This document shows positions 46,630-54,813 of a DNA stretch of 64,000 nt, piece after piece. The notes below the pieces were generated by a model, which saw only the letters and a program-made list of their open reading frames with translations, did no database searches and was not told the origin of the DNA. The stretch is from Streptomyces sp. NBC_00539. Lineage in GTDB: Bacteria; Actinomycetota; Actinomycetes; Streptomycetales; Streptomycetaceae. Position 1 is the first letter of the stretch, and each line of letters begins with the position of its first letter. The stretch is from contig NZ_CP107811.1 in the NCBI RefSeq assembly GCF_036346105.1, positions 3,168,501 to 3,232,500 of the forward strand, written 5' to 3'. The position numbers and the translations under genes are program-made.

Positions 46630-47068
46630 GTATCCATGGTGCGTTTCCTCCCCCGATGTCGCATCGCCCTGAGGAAGGAACCGCCAGGCCCTCCGCCTCC
46701 TCCTCCGGGCGCATGGCCGCCCCTAAGGCCCTCCCTCAGGTCTGACACCCCGACGTATGACACCCACACGGAGTACCGGTCACACGACCCTGCTCACGGG
46801 ACCCTGCGCCGGTCACCGGCCCTGCCGCCGGTCACCGGCCCTGCCCTGGCCGTGGCTCCCCGGCCGTGGCTCCCCGGCCGTGGCCGCCGGCCGGGCCCGG
46901 CCCGTAATCCATTCGCGTACCGGCCGCCCGATGGCTACACTCGCCGCTCTTGCCGCCTCCCTCCGCCCCATCGGGAGAGCGCCCGCCGGCCGGTACCGGC
47001 GGGCACGTGTCCGTACCGCACCGCTCCTGTGGAGCGAGCTCCCGCACACCAGCCGTTGGAGGCAGTCC
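46630..47068. repeat. 439-bp divergent region with 19-bp and 14-bp tandem repeats
   Basis: A perfect 19-bp tandem repeat GCCGGTCACCGGCCCTGCC lies at 46808-46826 and 46827-46845. A 14-bp unit GGCCGTGGCTCCCC repeats 2.6 times at 46848-46884. A possible promoter for the HelD-like gene follows, with TTCGCG (46912-46917), 18 bp and TACACT (46936-46941). No gene beyond the flanking ones is supported. Confidence 0.7.
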
Positions 47069-49180
47069 GTGCCCGCGCACGCCCCCGAACCCGCCGCCCC
47101 CGCCCGGGCGGAGGAGGAAACCGACGCCGCCCACCCCCTCGCCCGCGAGCAGGCGCACCTCACCGCCTCCCGCGCCGCGCTCCGCGCGATGCGCGAGGAC
47201 GTGGAGTCCCTCGACATCCGCGACGTCACCGCTAACTGGGTCAACGCGGCGGTCCTCCAGGGCCAGATCGACGACCGCATCAAAGCCCTCGCCGACCTCG
47301 CCCACACCCCCCTCTTCTTCGGCCGCCTCGACTACCTCCACGCACCCGGCGCCGACCTCGCGGAGGGCGCCGCAGGCGAGCAGTTCTACATCGGCCGCCG
47401 CCACGTCCACGACGCCGACGGCGACCCCATGGTCATCGACTGGCGCGCCCCCGTCTCCCAGCCCTTCTACCGCGCCTCCAAGGCCGACCCCCAAGACGTC
47501 GGCCTGCGCCGCCGGTTCGGCTACACCGGCGGCGAACTCACCGCGTACGAGGACGAGCACCTCAGCGACCCCACCGAGAGCGCCGCCGTCAGCAAGCTCC
47601 TCCAGCAGGAGATCGAGCGCCCGCGCGTCGGCCCCATGCGGGACATCGTCGCGACGATCCAGCCGGAGCAGGACCGGCTCGTCCGCTCCGGCCTGTCCGG
47701 CTCCGTCTGCGTCCAGGGCGGCCCCGGCACCGGAAAGACGGCGGTCGGCCTGCACCGGGTCGCGTACCTGCTGTACGCGCACCGCGAGCGGCTGGCCCGC
47801 ACCGGCACGCTCGTCGTCGGGCCGAACCGTTCCTTCCTCCACTACATCGAGCAGGTCCTGCCGGCCCTGGGCGAGCTGGAGGTCAAGCAGGCCACCGTCG
47901 ACGACCTCGTCGCCCGCGAGGGCCTGGAGGTACGCGCCGCGGACGCCGCCGCGACTGCCGTGGTCAAGGGCGACGCCCGGATGGCGGAGGTGCTGCGCCG
48001 CGCCGTCCGCTCGCACGTCGCCGCGCCGGTCGAGCCGCTGATGGTGGTGCGCGGGTCGCGCCGCTGGCGGGTGCCCGCGTACGAGCTGGAGGAGATCGTC
48101 CGCGAGCTCCTCGACCGGGACGTCCGCTACGGCGCCGCCCGCGAGGCGCTGCCGCAGCGGATCGCGCACACCGTCCTCGTCCGCATGGAGCAGGCGGGCG
48201 AGGCCCCCGACGACCGGGTCCAGGACGCCGTCGCCCGCAACGCGGCGGTCAAGGCGGCGGTACGGGAGATCTGGCCGCCCGTGGAGCCGGCGAAGCTGGT
48301 GCTGCGGCTGCTGTCGGACGCGGAGTTCCTCGCCGCCCACGCGGACGGCGTCCTGACGGACGACGAGCAGAAGCTGCTGCTGTGGCCGAAGCCGTTCCGC
48401 AGCGTGAAGTCGGCGAAGTGGACGGCCGCGGACCTGGTCCTGATCGACGAGGCGGCGGACCTGGTGGAGCGCACGCACTCGCTGGGCCACGTCGTGCTCG
48501 ACGAGGCCCAGGACCTCTCGCCGATGCAGTACCGGGCGGTGGGGCGGCGCTGCACGACGGGCTCGGCGACCGTACTGGGCGACCTCGCACAGGGCACCAC
48601 CCCGTGGGCGACGCGCAGTTGGGACGAGGCGCTGGCGCACCTGGGCAAGCCGGAGGCGGTGCTGGAGGAGCTGACGGCCGGGTTCCGCGTACCGCGCGAG
48701 GTGATCGCGTACGCGTCACGGCTGCTGCCGGTGATCTCGCCGGGGCTGGCGGCGGTGTCCTCGGTCCGTGGGACGCCGGGCTCGCTGGTCGTCTCGGCGG
48801 TGGCGGCGACGGACACGGGTACGGAGCTGACCGCGGCCGTGGTCGCGGCGTGCCGGGACTCCCTGCGGCACGAGGGCTCGATCGGCCTGATCGCGGCGGA
48901 CGCCCGCGTCCCGGAGCTGGCGCGGGCCCTGGAGGCGGCGGGGCTGCCGTACCTGGCGCCGGGCGAGGAGACGACGCAGCGGGCCCGGTTGACGCTGGTG
49001 CCGGCGTCGCTGGCGAAGGGCCTGGAGTACGACCACGTCGTGCTGGACGAGCCGGCGGCGGTCGTCTCGGGCGAACCGGACGAACGCACCGGCCTGCGCC
49101 GGCTCTACGTCTGCCTCACCCGAGCCGTCTCCGGCCTCCACCTCCTCCACGCGGCCCCGCTCCCCGAAGCCCTGGCCTGA
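47069..49180 (+). CDS. HelD-like ATPase (UvrD/Rep superfamily 1)
   Basis: This 703-residue protein has a long N-terminal coiled arm (about 15-80) rather than a normal 1A start. Then come Walker A VCVQGGPGTGKTA (about 214-225), a Walker B region HVVLDEAQDLSP (about 475-486) and C-terminal motifs GLEYDHVVLDEP (about 654-665) and RRLYVCLTRAV. This layout fits HelD, the RNA-polymerase-bound motor that frees stalled polymerase. Some Streptomyces homologues (HelR) protect against rifamycins. The GTG at 47069 follows TTGGAGG by 6 nt, and the open frame upstream runs through repeats. No rifamycin-associated element was seen upstream, so the drug role has no local support. Confidence 0.9.
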   Translation: MPAHAPEPAAPARAEEETDAAHPLAREQAHLTASRAALRAMREDVESLDIRDVTANWVNAAVLQGQIDDRIKALADLAHTPLFFGRLDYLHAPGADLAEGAAGEQFYIGRRHVHDADGDPMVIDWRAPVSQPFYRASKADPQDVGLRRRFGYTGGELTAYEDEHLSDPTESAAVSKLLQQEIERPRVGPMRDIVATIQPEQDRLVRSGLSGSVCVQGGPGTGKTAVGLHRVAYLLYAHRERLARTGTLVVGPNRSFLHYIEQVLPALGELEVKQATVDDLVAREGLEVRAADAAATAVVKGDARMAEVLRRAVRSHVAAPVEPLMVVRGSRRWRVPAYELEEIVRELLDRDVRYGAAREALPQRIAHTVLVRMEQAGEAPDDRVQDAVARNAAVKAAVREIWPPVEPAKLVLRLLSDAEFLAAHADGVLTDDEQKLLLWPKPFRSVKSAKWTAADLVLIDEAADLVERTHSLGHVVLDEAQDLSPMQYRAVGRRCTTGSATVLGDLAQGTTPWATRSWDEALAHLGKPEAVLEELTAGFRVPREVIAYASRLLPVISPGLAAVSSVRGTPGSLVVSAVAATDTGTELTAAVVAACRDSLRHEGSIGLIAADARVPELARALEAAGLPYLAPGEETTQRARLTLVPASLAKGLEYDHVVLDEPAAVVSGEPDERTGLRRLYVCLTRAVSGLHLLHAAPLPEALA

Positions 49181-49278
49181 CGCTCCCGGCGGCCCTCGCA
49201 CCGGAGCGGGCAGCGGACCGGATGTCTGCTCACCTGTAACTCCGGTGGACAGGGGGCGGGGACGGCCGGACGATGGAA

Positions 49279-49331
49279 GCACCTCGTGAAGGTGCCCCGG
49301 GCCGCCCCTGCGGGCGGGGTCCACGAGGTGC
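49279..49331. terminator. Cruciform-type structure after the HelD-like gene
   Basis: GCACCTCGTG (49279-49288) pairs with CACGAGGTGC (49322-49331), and CCGCCC/GGGCGG form a second hairpin inside. It lies in the 301-bp gap 49181-49481 and may end helD transcription or form part of the downstream gene's leader. No gene is seen in the gap. Confidence 0.45.
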
Positions 49332-49414
49332 GGGGCCCGTGAGGGGCCACCGCCCCGGGAGGCCCGTGGGCCCCCGTTCCCGCCGGGCCGGCCCGCGCCG
49401 CACGCTGGTTGCCG

Positions 49415-49458
49415 CGTGGTGCCCGCTCAGCCGTCGCGTGGTCCCCGCTCGGCCGTCT
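49415..49458 (+). repeat. 22-bp tandem repeat before the secreted protein gene
   Basis: Two adjacent 22-bp units begin CGTGGTGCCCGCTCAGCCGT and CGTGGTCCCCGCTCGGCCGT, differing at a few positions. They end 23 bp before the ATG of the secreted protein and therefore lie in its promoter or leader. Confidence 0.6.
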
Positions 49459-49481
49459 TGTCTCCGAGAGAAGGACGAACA

Positions 49482-49997
49482 ATGAACCGACGTGTACGAC
49501 TGGCCGTTCTGACGCCGCTGGCGGTGTCCTCGCTGGCCTTCGGGTCGGTGTCGCTCCTGGCGGGTTCCGCGCAGGCGGCGGCGCCCTCGCTCACCTGCAG
49601 CGTGAAGCAGACCCCGACCAGTCCGGGCCGCTACGACGTCAACGTCACGGGCGCCCAGCCCGGAGTGGAGGTGTCCGTCCAGGGCGGCACCGCCACCCAC
49701 AGGTTCACCGCCAGCGGCTCCGCCGACGACGACGGTGTGTTCAACTCCAGCGGCTTCATCCCGGCCGGCAAGGTGACCGCCTCTTCGGGCGACGACAAGG
49801 CCACGTGCGGCACGGTCAAGGAAGCCGAGCAGAAGGGCGCTCAGGACCAGTACGCCAAGGGCTACGCGAAGGGCTTCAGCGACACGAAGGCCAACTGCAA
49901 GATGATCGCGCAGAACAACCTCACCCAGCTCGACCCGAACTACGAGAAGGGCTACAACGCCGGCGCGAAGGCCGCGCTGGAGAGCAAGTTCTGCTGA
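49482..49997 (+). CDS. Small secreted protein of unknown function
   Basis: This 171-residue protein has a clear signal peptide with cleavage near AGSAQAAAPS (about residue 33). An Ig-like or beta-rich part follows (about 35-105, with QPGVEVSVQGGTATHRFTAS). The Gly/Lys/Tyr-rich C-terminus has related short repeats (YAKGYAKGF and YEKGYNAGAKAA). Cysteines at about 41, 107, 132 and the penultimate position could form disulfides. The ATG at 49482 follows GAGAAGGACG. The function is unknown. A good terminator hairpin (50034-50058) follows. Confidence 0.82.
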   Translation: MNRRVRLAVLTPLAVSSLAFGSVSLLAGSAQAAAPSLTCSVKQTPTSPGRYDVNVTGAQPGVEVSVQGGTATHRFTASGSADDDGVFNSSGFIPAGKVTASSGDDKATCGTVKEAEQKGAQDQYAKGYAKGFSDTKANCKMIAQNNLTQLDPNYEKGYNAGAKAALESKFC

Positions 49998-50033
49998 CGC
50001 TGCCCAGCCGCCGGGCATCGCGGCGCCCGCGCA

Positions 50034-50058
50034 CCGGGGTTGACTCGTCGTCAACCCC
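50034..50058 (+). terminator. Terminator hairpin after the secreted protein gene
   Basis: A perfect 10-bp stem (CGGGGTTGAC / GTCAACCCCG) with a 5-nt loop is followed by TTGCGTG. It lies 37 bp after the stop codon. Confidence 0.75.
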
Positions 50059-50166
50059 GTTGCGTGACGGCCCTGCGACACCCGGCACCCCGGCACCCGG
50101 CGCGCAGCCGCTCGGCGCGCAGCCGCTCGGATGAGGCCGCGCGCCGGCTCCGCGTCGGAGCGCCGC

Positions 50167-50853
50167 TCAGCCGAGGGCCGTGCGCCACTCGGCCACCGCG
50201 GCGGCCGAGACCGGGCCCGACCAGCCCGACGGCCTGGCCGCGCCGCCGATGTGGAAGGCGTCGATGCCCGCCGCCCGCAGGGCCGGGAGGTGGGCCAGCG
50301 CCAGGCCGCCGCCGACGAGGATCCGTGCCTTGTACCCGGGCTCACCCCGGCGCGCCGCCTCCGCCGCCAGCACCGGGAGCCCCGCGTCCACCCCCGCCGC
50401 CGACCCGGCCGTCAGGAACGTGTCCAGCCCCGGCAGGTCCGCGAGGGCCTTGCGGGCCTGGTCCCGGTCGGCCGCCCGGTCGATGGCCCGGTGGAAGGTC
50501 CAGCGGCAGCCGTCCAGTTCCGCCACCACCGCTTCGACGGCGGCGAGGTCGGGCCCGCCCTCCGGGCCCAGGAAGCCGAGGACGAACTCCCGCGCACCCT
50601 CCGCCCGCAGCTCCCGCGCCTGCGCGGCGAGGAGGTCGATCCGGCCGGCGGCGAACCCGTCCGTCCGGCGGAGCATCACGCGCAGCGGGATGTCGACCGC
50701 CGCCCGGATCGCCGCGAAGGTCTCGCGCGAGGGGGTGAGCCCGTCGGCGGCCATGTCGGTGACGAGTTCGAGACGGTCCGCCCCACCGGCCTGGGCCGCG
50801 ACCGCGTCCTCCACGTCGAGGGCGATCACCTCCAGGAGCGCACGGTTGCTCAT
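50167..50853 (-). CDS. cutC: CutC family protein
   Basis: This 228-residue TIM-barrel-like protein matches CutC: LEVIALDVEDAVAAQAGGAD near the start, RLELVTDMAADGLTPS, LRVMLRRTDGF, then FVLGFLGPEG and WTFHRAIDRAADRDQA, with ILVGGGL near the end. CutC was named for copper homeostasis in E. coli, but that role has been questioned and the reaction is unknown. A near-consensus DasR site (dre) lies 24 bp upstream. That would place the gene under control of the N-acetylglucosamine-responsive regulator and links it to amino-sugar metabolism, with murQ-murP nearby. This regulatory link is inferred. Confidence 0.93.
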   Translation of the reverse strand: MSNRALLEVIALDVEDAVAAQAGGADRLELVTDMAADGLTPSRETFAAIRAAVDIPLRVMLRRTDGFAAGRIDLLAAQARELRAEGAREFVLGFLGPEGGPDLAAVEAVVAELDGCRWTFHRAIDRAADRDQARKALADLPGLDTFLTAGSAAGVDAGLPVLAAEAARRGEPGYKARILVGGGLALAHLPALRAAGIDAFHIGGAARPSGWSGPVSAAAVAEWRTALG

Positions 50854-50877
50854 TCGATCGATCCCATCCTCGGAAAA

Positions 50878-50893
50878 ATAGGTCTAGTCCAAT
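50878..50893 (-). promoter_or_regulatory. DasR-responsive element (dre-like) upstream of cutC
   Basis: On the minus strand the sequence reads ATTGGACTAGACCTAT, matching 12 of 16 positions of the published dre consensus ACTGGTCTAGACCACT, including the CTAGACC core. It lies 24 bp before the cutC start, within the likely promoter, where DasR would repress until glucosamine-6-phosphate accumulates. Confidence 0.7.
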
Positions 50894-50956
50894 CTCAGAA
50901 TACGGGCCCACGCCCATCCACCACCAGCACCGGCGCGCCACCCCCAGAATGTGCCC

Positions 50957-51598
50957 ATGACCGCAGACCTCCGCGACCGCTGGCGGGCGACCGCCGCCGC
51001 CGCCGGCGCCGCCCCCGGGCTCGACGCCACGCCCTACGCCGACCGCCTCCTCGCCGCCTGGGCGGAGCCGCAGCGCCGGTACCACACCACCGCGCACCTG
51101 GCCGACGTCCTCGCGCGCATCGACGTGCTCGCGCCGCACGCGCAGGACCAGGCCGCCGTCGAGCTCGCGGCCTGGTTCCACGACGCCGTCTACCGGCCCG
51201 ACCGGTCCGAGAACGAGGAGCGCAGCGCCGCCCTCGCCGAGCGCGCCCTGCCGGAACTGGGCATCGACGCCGCCCGCACCGCCGAGGTCGCCCGGCTGGT
51301 CCGCCTCACCGTCACCCACGACCCCGCGCCCGGCGACACCAACGGCGAGGTGCTCTGCGACGCAGACCTCGCCGTCCTCGCCGGGCCCCCGGACGCCTAC
51401 GCCGCCTACGTCGCCGCCGTCCGCGCCGAGTACGGCTTCGTCCCCGACGACGCCTTCCGTGACGGCCGCGCCGCCGTACTGCGCCAGCTGCTGGGCCTGC
51501 CCCGGCTCTTCCGCACCCCCTACGGCACCGCGCACTGGGAGGCCACGGCCCGCCGCAACCTGGCCGCCGAGCTGGCCACCCTGACGGACGCCGGCTGA
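50957..51598 (+). CDS. HD-domain metal-dependent hydrolase-like protein
   Basis: This 213-residue protein has an HD-type pattern with YHTTAHLADVL (about 41-51) and AAWFHDAVY (about 70-78), followed by a candidate Asp in EVLCDADLAVL (about 133). It resembles the HD-like family sometimes labelled NMDAR2C-subunit-like in databases. Such proteins hydrolyse phosphate esters or nucleotides, but no substrate is evident. CAGAAT (50945-50950) ends 6 nt before the ATG at 50957, suggesting a leaderless start. An in-frame GTG at 50951 is possible. It is divergent from cutC, so the dre site may also influence it. Confidence 0.82.
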   Translation: MTADLRDRWRATAAAAGAAPGLDATPYADRLLAAWAEPQRRYHTTAHLADVLARIDVLAPHAQDQAAVELAAWFHDAVYRPDRSENEERSAALAERALPELGIDAARTAEVARLVRLTVTHDPAPGDTNGEVLCDADLAVLAGPPDAYAAYVAAVRAEYGFVPDDAFRDGRAAVLRQLLGLPRLFRTPYGTAHWEATARRNLAAELATLTDAG

Positions 51599-51644
51599 CG
51601 GACGCGCCGGGGGCGGAACCTGACGGACGTACCGGCGGTCGGGA

Positions 51645-52925
51645 ATGCGCCACCGTTCCGGCTGGTTCATGCACTACATGCCCGCAGCCCCCGCACGCTC
51701 CCGCATGCCCGTCGCCGTGTACGTCCTCGGCCTGTCCGTCTTCGCCCTCGGCACCAGCGAATTCATGCTCTCCGGGCTCCTGCCGCCCATCGCCGAGGAC
51801 ATGGGCGTCACCATCCCGCAGGCCGGCCTGCTGATATCGGCCTTCGCCATCGGCATGGTCGTGGGGGCCCCGCTGCTGGCCGTCGCCACCCTGCGCCTGC
51901 CGCGCCGTACGACCCTGGTGAGCCTGATCTCCCTCTTCGGCCTCGGGCAGGTCGCGGGCGCGCTGGCCCCCTCGTACGAGCTGCTCTTCGCCTGCCGCGT
52001 GGTCTCCGCGCTCGCCTGCGCCGGGTTCTGGGCGGTCGGCGCGGCCGTCGCCATCGCCATGGTCGACAAGGACCAGCGCGCGCGGGCGATGTCCGTCATG
52101 ATCGGCGGGCTGTCGATCGCCAACGTCCTCGGCGTGCCCGCCGGGGCCTTCCTCGGCGAGCAGCTCGGCTGGCGCTCGGCGTTCTGGGCGGTCGGCGCGG
52201 CCTCCGCGATCGCCCTGGCCGGAATCCTGGCGCTGATCCCGCGCATCCCGCTGCCCGCCGAGAAGCCGCGGCTGCGCAGGGAGCTGCGGATCTACCGGGA
52301 CCGCCAGGTGTGGCTGTCGGTCGGCGTCACCTCGCTCGCCGCGGGCGGTGTCTTCTGCGCGTTCAGCTACCTGTCCCCGCTGCTCACGGACGTGGCCGGG
52401 CTGGACTCCGGCTGGGTGCCGTGGACCCTCGGCCTGTTCGGGGTGGGCGCGCTCGTCGGTACGACCATCGGCGGGCGGGTCGCGGACGCCCACCTGTTCG
52501 GGGTGCTGCTGTGGGGCATCGCCGCCTCGACGGTGTTCCTCGTCGCGCTGGCCCTGCTCGCGTCCTTCGCGGTGGCGGCGGTCGCGCTGTCGTTCCTGAT
52601 CGGCTTCTCGGCCTTCTTCACCGCCCCGGCGCTGAACGCCCGGCTGTTCAACGTCGCCGGGGCCGCCCCCACCCTCGCGGGCGCCACGACCACCGCCGCG
52701 TTCAACCTGGGCAACACCGGCGGCCCCTGGCTCGGCGGCACCGTCATCGACGCCGGTCTCGGCTTCGCCTCCACCGCCTGGGCGGGCGCCGCGATGACGG
52801 TCACCGCCCTCGCCCTGACCGCCCTCGCCCTGCGGCTCGACCGCCCCACGCGCTCCCGCGTCCTGGCCTCCTCCACGCCCCGCCCGGCCCACTCCGACGC
52901 CCTGAGCGGGGCGCAGGACCGCTGA
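51645..52925 (+). CDS. Cmx/CmlR-type chloramphenicol-efflux MFS transporter
   Basis: This protein of up to 426 residues is a twelve-helix major facilitator in the drug:H+ antiporter-1 group. The region starting MPVAVYVLGLSVFALGTSEF is characteristic of Cmx/CmlR chloramphenicol exporters of actinobacteria. Supporting motifs are GVPAGAFLGEQLGWRSAFW (about 165-183) and LRLPRRTTL at loop 2-3. The start is uncertain: ATGs at 51645, 51669, 51678 and 51705 are in frame, and none has a strong ribosome binding site. Relatives begin near the last. It may give chloramphenicol tolerance or export a metabolite. It lies 46 bp after the HD gene, possibly one transcript. Confidence 0.87.
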   Translation: MRHRSGWFMHYMPAAPARSRMPVAVYVLGLSVFALGTSEFMLSGLLPPIAEDMGVTIPQAGLLISAFAIGMVVGAPLLAVATLRLPRRTTLVSLISLFGLGQVAGALAPSYELLFACRVVSALACAGFWAVGAAVAIAMVDKDQRARAMSVMIGGLSIANVLGVPAGAFLGEQLGWRSAFWAVGAASAIALAGILALIPRIPLPAEKPRLRRELRIYRDRQVWLSVGVTSLAAGGVFCAFSYLSPLLTDVAGLDSGWVPWTLGLFGVGALVGTTIGGRVADAHLFGVLLWGIAASTVFLVALALLASFAVAAVALSFLIGFSAFFTAPALNARLFNVAGAAPTLAGATTTAAFNLGNTGGPWLGGTVIDAGLGFASTAWAGAAMTVTALALTALALRLDRPTRSRVLASSTPRPAHSDALSGAQDR

Positions 52926-52932
52926 GGGGGCG

Positions 52933-52980
52933 GGACCGCCGACCCGGGCGCTGGACCGCCGACCCGGGCGCTGGACCGCT
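52933..52980. repeat. 20-bp tandem repeat, 2.4 copies
   Basis: GGACCGCCGACCCGGGCGCT occurs at 52933-52952 and 52953-52972, followed by a partial third copy. It begins just after the exporter stop codon. Confidence 0.75.
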
Positions 52981-53005
52981 GAGCGGGCCGGACGGCCCCG
53001 CTCAG
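52979..53005. terminator. Terminator hairpin with duplicated 3' flank
   Basis: CTGAGCGGG pairs with CCCGCTCAG around GGCC/GGCC with one bulged C. The sequence GGCCGGACGGCC followed by GCTCAGAGC recurs 30 bp later over the DUF4031 stop, so the 3' region appears duplicated. It separates the convergent exporter and DUF4031 genes. Confidence 0.6.
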
Positions 53006-53030
53006 AGCCTGCGGGGGCCGGACGGCCCGC

Positions 53031-53297
53031 TCAGAGCGTGCGCCCCTTCGGGCGGCGCAGGCCCGCCTCCGTGATGCGGCGGACCAGCTCCTTGCTGCCC
53101 ACCTCCACCGCACCCGCCGCCACCGCGTCCGCGTACCGGTACGACGGCACGTCGTAGTGGTCCCGCTCGAAGGCCCGCGGCGGGCAGCCGATCGACGCCG
53201 CGAAGGCGTGCAGCTCTTCGTAGGAGACGTCGCTGACCAGGTGCGACCACATCCGGCCGTGCCCCGGCCAGGTGGGCGGGTCTATGTACACCGTCAC
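53031..53297 (-). CDS. DUF4031 family protein
   Basis: This 88-residue protein matches DUF4031: TVYIDPPTWPGHGRMWSHLV at the start, then SDVSYEELHAFA and FERDHYDVPSYRYADAVAAG, with a basic end RRPKGR. The conserved His, Asp and Trp positions suggest an enzyme or ligand-binding protein, but none has a known function. The GTG at 53297 lies 7 bp after the upstream gene's stop, so it is in an operon with it. Its stop codon lies within a duplicated terminator-like stretch. Confidence 0.85.
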   Translation of the reverse strand: MTVYIDPPTWPGHGRMWSHLVSDVSYEELHAFAASIGCPPRAFERDHYDVPSYRYADAVAAGAVEVGSKELVRRITEAGLRRPKGRTL

Positions 53298-53304
53298 CCG
53301 CCGC

Positions 53305-53679
53305 TCACCGCCGGCCGAAGACGGGGCCGAGTCCGCCCACCGCCGCCACCCGCACGCCCGCCTCCGAGCACACCCAGTGCGGATCCGGCCCGAGCTCCGG
53401 CTCGACGTCCAGGGAGTGCGGATCACCGTGCGCGCACACCGGGCACAGCGGCCACCGCCCGTACTTCTCCAGCAGCGCGTCCTGCACGTCCTGCGCGACG
53501 AGTCCGGCGAGGTAGTCGACCCCCTCCGGCCACTGCTCCACCCACCAGCGGCGGTGCGTGACCGAGTCCTCCACGAGGGACACGACATCGGCCTCGGCGA
53601 CCTCGCCCGCGACGAGATCGGCGAGTACAAGGGCACGGGCGGCATGCAGCGCCTGCTCAAGGGGGGTCGCGTGGTCCAT
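53305..53679 (-). CDS. Hypothetical protein upstream of DUF4031
   Basis: This 124-residue protein has a helical N-terminal half (LEQALHAARALVLADLVAGE) and a candidate metal site in its second half (CPVCAHGDPHSLDVEP, then HWVCSEAG). I do not recognise the family. The ATG at 53679 lies 6 nt after CACAAT (53686-53691) with no ribosome binding site, so it was preferred over a longer frame. Co-transcription with DUF4031 across a 7-bp gap suggests a shared role. The function is unknown. Confidence 0.75.
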   Translation of the reverse strand: MDHATPLEQALHAARALVLADLVAGEVAEADVVSLVEDSVTHRRWWVEQWPEGVDYLAGLVAQDVQDALLEKYGRWPLCPVCAHGDPHSLDVEPELGPDPHWVCSEAGVRVAAVGGLGPVFGRR

Positions 53680-53837
53680 GGGCCCATTGTGAACCCGTAC
53701 GGGCGAGTACGGGGAAAGCCGGTGCCCCTTGCCCCGCGGCCCCGCCCCGGGCATGGCGCCTTGACCCCCACCCCGGACGAAAATACGGTGCCGACCTCAG
53801 CCCCGAAGCGAGACGCCCCCAGCGCGAGGACCCGCCC

Positions 53838-54761
53838 ATGACCGCCCACGCGGAACTGCGTGCCCAGCTCGACGCCCTCACCACCGAGGCCTTCCGGCCC
53901 GACCTCGCCGAGATCGACCGGCTGCCCACCCTCGACATCGTCCGCCTCATGAACGCCGAGGACGCCACCGTCCCGGCCGCCGTCGCCGACCGGCTCCCGC
54001 AGATCGCCGCGGCCGTCGACGCGATCGCCGCCCGCATGGCCCGCGGCGGCCGGCTCCTCTACGCGGGCGCCGGCACCGCCGGCCGCATGGGCATCCTCGA
54101 CGCCAGCGAGTGCCCGCCGACCTTCAACACCGACCCCCGCCAGGTCGTCGGCCTGATCGCGGGCGGCCCCACCGCCATGGTCCGGGCAGTCGAGGGCGCC
54201 GAGGACTCCACCGCCCTCGCCGCCGAGGACCTCACCGCACTCGACCTCACCGCCACCGACACCGTCATCGGCATCTCCGCCTCCGGCCGCACCCCGTACG
54301 CGGTCGGCGCCGTCGAGTTCGCCCGTACGCGCGGCGCGCTCACCGTCGGGCTGTCCTGCAACGCCGGCTCCGCGCTCGCCGCGGCCGCCGAGCACGGCAT
54401 CGAAGTCGTCGTCGGCCCCGAATTCCTCACCGGATCCACCCGGTTGAAGGCCGGGACCGCCCAGAAGCTCGTACTGAACCTCATCTCGACCGTCACCATG
54501 ATCCGCCTCGGCAAGACGTACGGGAACCTGATGGTCGACGTCCGCGCCACCAACGACAAGCTGCGTGCCCGCTCCCGGCGCATCGTCGCCCTCGCCACCG
54601 GCGCCCCGGACGACGAGATCGAGGCCGCGCTCGCCGCGACCGGCGGTGAGGTCAAGGACGCGGTCCTCGTCATCCTCGGCGGGGTCGACGGCCCCACCGC
54701 CGCCACCCTCCTCGCGGACGCGGACGGCCACCTGCGCGCGGCCCTCGCCCGGACCCGCTGA
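53838..54761 (+). CDS. murQ: N-acetylmuramic acid 6-phosphate etherase MurQ
   Basis: This 307-residue SIS-domain lyase removes D-lactate from N-acetylmuramate-6-phosphate, giving N-acetylglucosamine-6-phosphate for recycling or catabolism. Family motifs are present: LYAGAGTAGRMGILDASECP (about 74-93), LIAGGPTAMVRAVEGAED (about 109-126), and the phosphosugar loop GISASGRTPYAVGA (about 145-158). Near the end are MVDVRATNDKLRARSRRI and a GVDGPTAATLL stretch. The start follows GAGGACC. The PTS gene murP follows after 52 bp containing two 15-bp direct repeats. No RpiR-type regulator is adjacent. Confidence 0.96.
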   Translation: MTAHAELRAQLDALTTEAFRPDLAEIDRLPTLDIVRLMNAEDATVPAAVADRLPQIAAAVDAIAARMARGGRLLYAGAGTAGRMGILDASECPPTFNTDPRQVVGLIAGGPTAMVRAVEGAEDSTALAAEDLTALDLTATDTVIGISASGRTPYAVGAVEFARTRGALTVGLSCNAGSALAAAAEHGIEVVVGPEFLTGSTRLKAGTAQKLVLNLISTVTMIRLGKTYGNLMVDVRATNDKLRARSRRIVALATGAPDDEIEAALAATGGEVKDAVLVILGGVDGPTAATLLADADGHLRAALARTR

Positions 54762-54813
54762 CCCCCACCGACCAGCAGCCGCCCACCGACCAGCAGCGAG
54801 GCGATCCCCACCC

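Noticed and set aside
46630-47068. Rifamycin-associated element upstream of the HelD-like gene
   Set aside because: I looked for the GGGGCTTGC-type inverted repeat and did not find one; only tandem repeats and a plain promoter-like pair are present.
51599-51710. Translational-attenuation leader for the chloramphenicol-type exporter
   Set aside because: In-frame ATGs precede the conserved start, but no separate leader frame with a masking hairpin could be drawn convincingly.
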